Below, piece after piece: positions 60,764 to 64,000 of a DNA stretch of 64,000 bases. Position numbers and translations under genes: made by a program. The notes under the pieces are model-generated. The model had not been told where the DNA came from. It worked only from the letters and a program-made list of their open reading frames with translations, and made no database searches. The stretch covers positions 748,496 through 812,495 of the forward strand of contig NZ_FNHX01000002.1 in assembly GCF_900103405.1 (NCBI RefSeq), read 5' to 3'. Numbering within the stretch: position 1 is the first letter of the stretch; each line of letters starts with the position of its first letter. This DNA is from Polaromonas sp. JS666 (GTDB lineage Bacteria; Pseudomonadota; Gammaproteobacteria; Burkholderiales; Burkholderiaceae_C).

Positions 60764-61594
60764 ATGACCTGGACCGCGACCCTCGCACTCGACTACACCC
60801 ACCAGGCCGGCAAAACCCTTGCCCATTTCCGCCACAGCGGGCCGCTGCGCATCCTGCAAAGCCTGTACCCTGAAGGCGACACCATCTGCCACAACGTCAT
60901 CGTGCACCCGCCCGGCGGCCTGGTCGGTGGCGACACGCTGGAGCTGGCCTTCAGCGCTGCGCCGGGCGCGCATGGCCTGATCACCACGCCGGGTGCCACG
61001 CGCTTTTACCGCTCCACCGGCGAGCCCGCGCTGCAAAACACCACCCTCACGCTCGAGGCCGGCGCGCGCATGGAATGGCTGCCGCTGGAGGCCATCTGCT
61101 ACAGCGGCTGCCTGGCCGAGAACCGGCTCACGATGGCGCTGGCGCCCGGCGCCGAGCTGATGGGCTGGGACGTCACCGCGCTGGGCCTGCCGGCCGCCGG
61201 CCAGCCCTTTGAGGGCGGCAGCTTTCGCCAGCACATCGAAGTGCCCGGTGTCTGGCTGGAGCGCGCCCGCCTGGACGCCAACGACAAGCTGCTGATGGAC
61301 AGCCCCGTGGGCCTGGCCGGCCGGCGCTGCATGGCTTCGCTGTTTTTTGTGGCGGGCAACAAGCTGGAACGCGCCCGCCGAGAACGCGCGCTGGACTGTG
61401 CGCGCGAAATCCTGCAGGCCCACTCGCTGGCCTCCTGCGCCGGCGCCACCAGCCCTGACGCGCAGGTCGTCGTGCTGCGCGTGCTCTCGCCCGTGGTCGA
61501 GCCCGCCATGGCCTTGCTCAGGCAGGTCTGGCAGGCCTGGCGCAAGGAGCTGTGGCAGCTCGCGCCGTCCACGCCACGCATCTGGTCCATGTAA
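60764..61594 (+). CDS. ureD: urease accessory protein UreD, standing alone
   Basis: A 276-residue UreD/UreH. Typical blocks are GPLRILQSLYPEGDTICHNV near 26, VHPPGGLVGGDTLEL near 49, LITTPGATRFYRS near 73 and EWLPLEAICYSGC near 106, and the end PRIWSM matches the usual PRIWAT. UreD scaffolds nickel delivery to urease with UreF and UreG. The structural genes ureABC normally follow at once; here the next gene is an unrelated VOC protein, so ureD is orphaned in this window. It lies directly after repeat copy 2, 116 bases away. Confidence 0.93.
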   Translation: MTWTATLALDYTHQAGKTLAHFRHSGPLRILQSLYPEGDTICHNVIVHPPGGLVGGDTLELAFSAAPGAHGLITTPGATRFYRSTGEPALQNTTLTLEAGARMEWLPLEAICYSGCLAENRLTMALAPGAELMGWDVTALGLPAAGQPFEGGSFRQHIEVPGVWLERARLDANDKLLMDSPVGLAGRRCMASLFFVAGNKLERARRERALDCAREILQAHSLASCAGATSPDAQVVVLRVLSPVVEPAMALLRQVWQAWRKELWQLAPSTPRIWSM

Positions 61595-61735
61595 AACGCC
61601 GTGCTGCGCATGGCGGCATAGGCGCGCACCTACAAGCGCATCAGCCCCCTCCGGCAGGCCGGGGCCTGGTAATGGCTACGATGAGGCCTGTCATTGCAAG
61701 CTTCGCTTCACCACCCATGTCTTAGGAGACACGCC

Positions 61736-62215
61736 ATGATCCCCAAGAACACGCTTTGCCTGTGGTACGACGGCGCCGCGCTGGAGGCCGCGACCTTTTA
61801 TGCCAAAACCTTCCCCGACAGCAAAGTCGGCGCCATCATGCGCGCGCCGGGCGACTATCCCGACGGCAAGCAGGGCGACATCCTGACGGTCGAGTTCACC
61901 GTCGCGGGCATCCCCTGCATGGGGCTTAACGGCGGCCCGCTTTTTAAACACAGCGAAGCCTTCTCCTTTGTCATCGCGACCGAGGACCAGGCCGAGACCG
62001 ACCGCCTGTGGAACGCGGTCGTCGGCAACGGCGGCCAGGAAAGCGAGTGCGGCTGGTGCAAGGACCGCTGGGGCCTGTCATGGCAGATCACCCCGCGCGT
62101 GCTGCTCGAAACGGTCTCAGGCCCCGACCGCGCGGCGGCCAAGCGCGCCTTCGACGCGATGATGACCATGAAAAAAATCGACGTCGCCGCGATAGAGGCG
62201 GCACGCCGGGGCTGA
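61736..62215 (+). CDS. VOC superfamily protein, PhnB / 3-demethylubiquinone methyltransferase-like fold
   Basis: A 159-residue protein from ATG 61736, which follows TAGGAG. It shows the PF06983-type pattern KNTLCLWYDGAALEAATFYA, GIPCMGLNGGPLFKHSEAFS and WCKDRWGLSWQITP. Despite the family name such proteins are not methyltransferases; they share the glyoxalase-like fold and their roles are mostly unknown. The middle has ESECGWCKDRWGLSW with two cysteines that could bind metal. It stands alone between ureD and an exported protein. Confidence 0.88.
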   Translation: MIPKNTLCLWYDGAALEAATFYAKTFPDSKVGAIMRAPGDYPDGKQGDILTVEFTVAGIPCMGLNGGPLFKHSEAFSFVIATEDQAETDRLWNAVVGNGGQESECGWCKDRWGLSWQITPRVLLETVSGPDRAAAKRAFDAMMTMKKIDVAAIEAARRG

Positions 62216-62437
62216 AGCGGGCGGGGACGGCCGGCACGCCGCGTTCCCGGTGAACATCGCCGTCTGTATGTGAATCCAGTGTTCTGGCGGGCTTGCCGGG
62301 CCCATGAAAGACCCGTCCTACATGGGAACAGGCGTAGCGCACGGGCGGCCCGCAGCTTTTCCTTTCAAGCCGCGCCGCGGCATCGGCCCAGACTGCCTTC
62401 ATCGACATCCGTCGAGTTCGAAGAAGGAGTTTTGACC

Positions 62438-62926
62438 ATGACCGCATCCCCGTATTTCCGCCTTGCCCAAGGCGCAGCGGCCTTCGGCGTAGCCGCCCTG
62501 CTCTCGCTGGGCGCCTCGGCACAAATCGCCTCCGGCACCACCGGTATCGACGCTTCCGGCGATGCACGCAGCGAGATGAACGCCTGCCTGACCGGCCGCA
62601 CACAGCAGGACCGTGAAACCTGCATGACCGAGGTTCGCAATGCCAACGCCGCCAAACGCGCCGGCAAGGTCGACAACGCCAGCACCAACTTCCAGGCCAA
62701 TGCCCTGAAACGCTGCGACATCTTCAAGGGCGAGGATCTGGTCGCCTGCCAGGCCCGCATCGTGGGTTACGGCAAGACCGAAGGCAGCGTCGCCGGCGGC
62801 GGCGCGATACGCCAGGTGGAAACCGTGGTCGTTCCGGCCAACGCCACCAATGTGCGCGTACAGCCGCAGACCTCGTCCGACAACATTGTGGTGATCCCGG
62901 CGCCCGCCGCCGTGCCATCGCAATAA
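62438..62926 (+). CDS. exported protein of unknown function
   Basis: A 162-residue protein from ATG 62438, preceded by AAGGAG; an in-frame extension to 62270 has no ribosome-binding site. The signal peptide (GAAAFGVAALLSLGASAQ) ends near residue 28. The mature part has four regularly placed cysteines (MNACL, ETCMTE, KRCDI, VACQAR) that may pair as disulfides, and a Val/Pro-rich tail (NATNVRVQPQTSSDNIVVIP). I recognise no domain. A strong terminator follows. A cell-envelope role is likely from export alone. Confidence 0.8.
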   Translation: MTASPYFRLAQGAAAFGVAALLSLGASAQIASGTTGIDASGDARSEMNACLTGRTQQDRETCMTEVRNANAAKRAGKVDNASTNFQANALKRCDIFKGEDLVACQARIVGYGKTEGSVAGGGAIRQVETVVVPANATNVRVQPQTSSDNIVVIPAPAAVPSQ

Positions 62927-62984
62927 CAGTTGCCACTCGCTCCGCCGCGGTTTGATGAAAACCCCGGATGAAGCAGAAGCAAAG

Positions 62985-63014
62985 GTGGGCCGCTTGCGGC
63001 CCACTTCTTTTTTC
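62985..63014 (+). terminator. intrinsic terminator after the exported-protein gene
   Basis: Perfect 9-base arms GTGGGCCGC (62985-62993) and GCGGCCCAC (62996-63004) with a TT loop and TTCTTTTTTC after. It is placed to end transcription from the gene at 62438. Confidence 0.9.
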
Positions 63015-63064
63015 ATGACACGCGGCAACTTCGCCGCCACCGACGCCCTCCACGAAAGCCCTCC

Positions 63065-63406
63065 ATGCCCGATTCCTCACACACTTCCCCGGAAAAACCC
63101 CAGCTGGCGCGCGCGCTCGAGAAAAACGACGCGGTCCAGGACGCGGTGGAGCGATCGGCCCAGGAACTCTTCGTGATCAACAACGTCCTGGAAAAAGAAA
63201 TCCCGGCCTCCGTCAAGACGGGTGACGTCGCCACGGCCCTGGTCAGGACCGCGGAGCTGGAAAACAAGATCCAGGAGTCGGCCGAAGAGCTGGCCCACGT
63301 CAACGAGTTGCTGCAGAAAGAGATTTCAGAGCGCGCCGAGGTGGAGCAAAAACTGCACACCGCCGAAACCAAAATCGCCAAAAACAGCAAGGCCGGCGGC
63401 CACTAG
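63065..63406 (+). CDS. small charged coiled-coil protein, function unknown
   Basis: A 113-residue protein, strongly acidic and helical. Two stretches, about 25-50 and 60-108 ([40 protein letters not shown]), have heptad-like spacing of Leu, Val and Ile, so a coiled coil is probable. There is no signal or membrane segment. Its stop overlaps the stop of the opposite aminotransferase gene by four bases. I do not recognise the family; small coiled-coil proteins of this type occur near sensor genes, but none is here. Confidence 0.65.
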   Translation: MPDSSHTSPEKPQLARALEKNDAVQDAVERSAQELFVINNVLEKEIPASVKTGDVATALVRTAELENKIQESAEELAHVNELLQKEISERAEVEQKLHTAETKIAKNSKAGGH

Positions 63407-64000
63407 CCTTTCAGCACGCCGTCGGCCTTGAACATGGCCTTGATGCCGCGCACCGCCTGGCGTATGCGGGCTTCGTTCTCAATGAGCGCAAAGCGCACAT
63501 GGTCGTCGCCGTGGTCGCCAAAGCCTATGCCCGGCGACACACACACCTTGGCCTTGTCGAGCAGCTGTTTGGCGAACTCCAGCGAGCCCAGCTTGCGGTA
63601 GGCCTCGGGAATGCGCGCCCAGATGTACATGGACGCCTTGGGGCAATCCACCGGCCAGCCCGCTTCGGTCAAGCCTTTGTAGAGCACGTCGCGCCGCGCC
63701 TGGTACTGGGCGGCGATGTCTTTCACGCATTGCTGGTCGCCTTCGAGTGCGGCAATCGCCGCCACCTGCAGCGGGGTGAAGGTGCCGTAGTCGTGGTAGC
63801 TCTTGATGCGTGCCAGCGCCGCCACCAGGTCGGGGTTGCCGACCATAAAGCCCACGCGCCAGCCCGCCATGTTGTAGCTCTTGGACAGCGTGAAGAACTC
63901 CACCGCAATGTCCTTGGCGCCCGGCACCTGCATGATGGACGGCGCTTTCCAGCCGTCGAACACGACGTCGGCATAGGCTAAATCGTGCACCACAAAGATG
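63403..64000 (-). CDS. alaC: alanine aminotransferase (AlaC type), 5' part outside window
   Basis: The last 199 codons of a class I/II aminotransferase; the N-terminal half lies beyond the right edge. The frame enters with [19 protein letters not shown] and has the PLP lysine in [20 protein letters not shown], then [18 protein letters not shown] and [20 protein letters not shown]. These match AlaC/YfdZ closely. It makes alanine from pyruvate and glutamate, or the reverse. Its stop overlaps that of the coiled-coil gene on the other strand. Confidence 0.9.
   Translation of the reverse strand, partial: IFVVHDLAYADVVFDGWKAPSIMQVPGAKDIAVEFFTLSKSYNMAGWRVGFMVGNPDLVAALARIKSYHDYGTFTPLQVAAIAALEGDQQCVKDIAAQYQARRDVLYKGLTEAGWPVDCPKASMYIWARIPEAYRKLGSLEFAKQLLDKAKVCVSPGIGFGDHGDDHVRFALIENEARIRQAVRGIKAMFKADGVLKG

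Overview
The window looks like a piece of chromosome from a GC-rich betaproteobacterium of the Comamonadaceae type, closest in style to Polaromonas or Variovorax. The grounds are very high third-position GC, many Bug-type solute receptors without transporter partners, LysR and FCD-GntR regulators beside small catabolic operons, a cyanophycin locus of the betaproteobacterial layout, and long non-coding dispersed repeats. The genus is an inference. I see no tRNA, rRNA, CRISPR array, insertion sequence or phage gene.

Layout. 1-5.6 kb: the end of a sugar/nucleoside-type ABC ATPase, a LysR regulator and xanthine dehydrogenase xdhAB. 5.6-6.5 kb: soxR divergent from a small monooxygenase-like gene, with a clear SoxR box. 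6.5-12.8 kb: a LysR regulator and an indolepyruvate oxidoreductase-like pair with a Bug receptor and a thioesterase. 12.8-18.6 kb: an NRAMP-related transporter and a compact cbb3-like oxidase operon (CcoS-CcoN fusion, CcoO, mono-heme cytochrome c, SCO protein, membrane protein). 18.6-23 kb: an XRE-cupin regulator divergent from a D-amino-acid dehydrogenase-like/Bug/amidase operon, with a 32-bp palindrome over the start codon. 23-24 kb: a protein with a degenerate TIR-like domain. 24-29 kb: glycerate kinase/hydroxypyruvate reductase, an SMR pump, a Bug receptor, tartrate dehydrogenase and LysR. 29-38.3 kb: purine catabolism (puuD, xdhC, uraH, GntR, puuE, a uraD-allantoate amidohydrolase fusion, an M20 hydrolase). 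38.5-45.1 kb: dctA, GntR, LysR, then gcl-hyi-glxR. 45.1-48 kb: an unusual operon of two PhnD-like receptors around a c-type cytochrome. 48.7-51.3 kb: an NMT1/SsuA-type ABC transporter. 51.3-60.7 kb: a cyanophycin module (two CphA proteins, an ABC exporter with a zinc ribbon, a DUF1854 protein) bracketed by two direct copies of a roughly 600-bp non-coding repeat. 60.7-64 kb: a lone ureD, small genes, and the end of an alaC-type aminotransferase.

How the genes fit together. Read across the window, most of a nitrogen-salvage route is visible: xanthine to urate (XdhAB, matured by XdhC), urate to 5-hydroxyisourate (PuuD), then OHCU (UraH), allantoin (UraD domain), allantoate (PuuE) and ureidoglycine/ureidoglycolate (amidohydrolase domain). 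Glyoxylate then passes through Gcl and GlxR (with Hyi) to glycerate, which the TtuD-type enzyme can handle. Urea from this route would need urease, and only the accessory gene ureD is present here. The cyanophycin module could store surplus nitrogen as arginine and aspartate. The purine genes are scattered over about 45 kb among transporters and regulators, not held in one operon.

The best candidates for undescribed biology are the repeat-bracketed cyanophycin/ABC/DUF1854 module, the PhnD-cytochrome c-PhnD operon, the degenerate TIR-like protein, and the 32-bp palindrome that contains a start codon.
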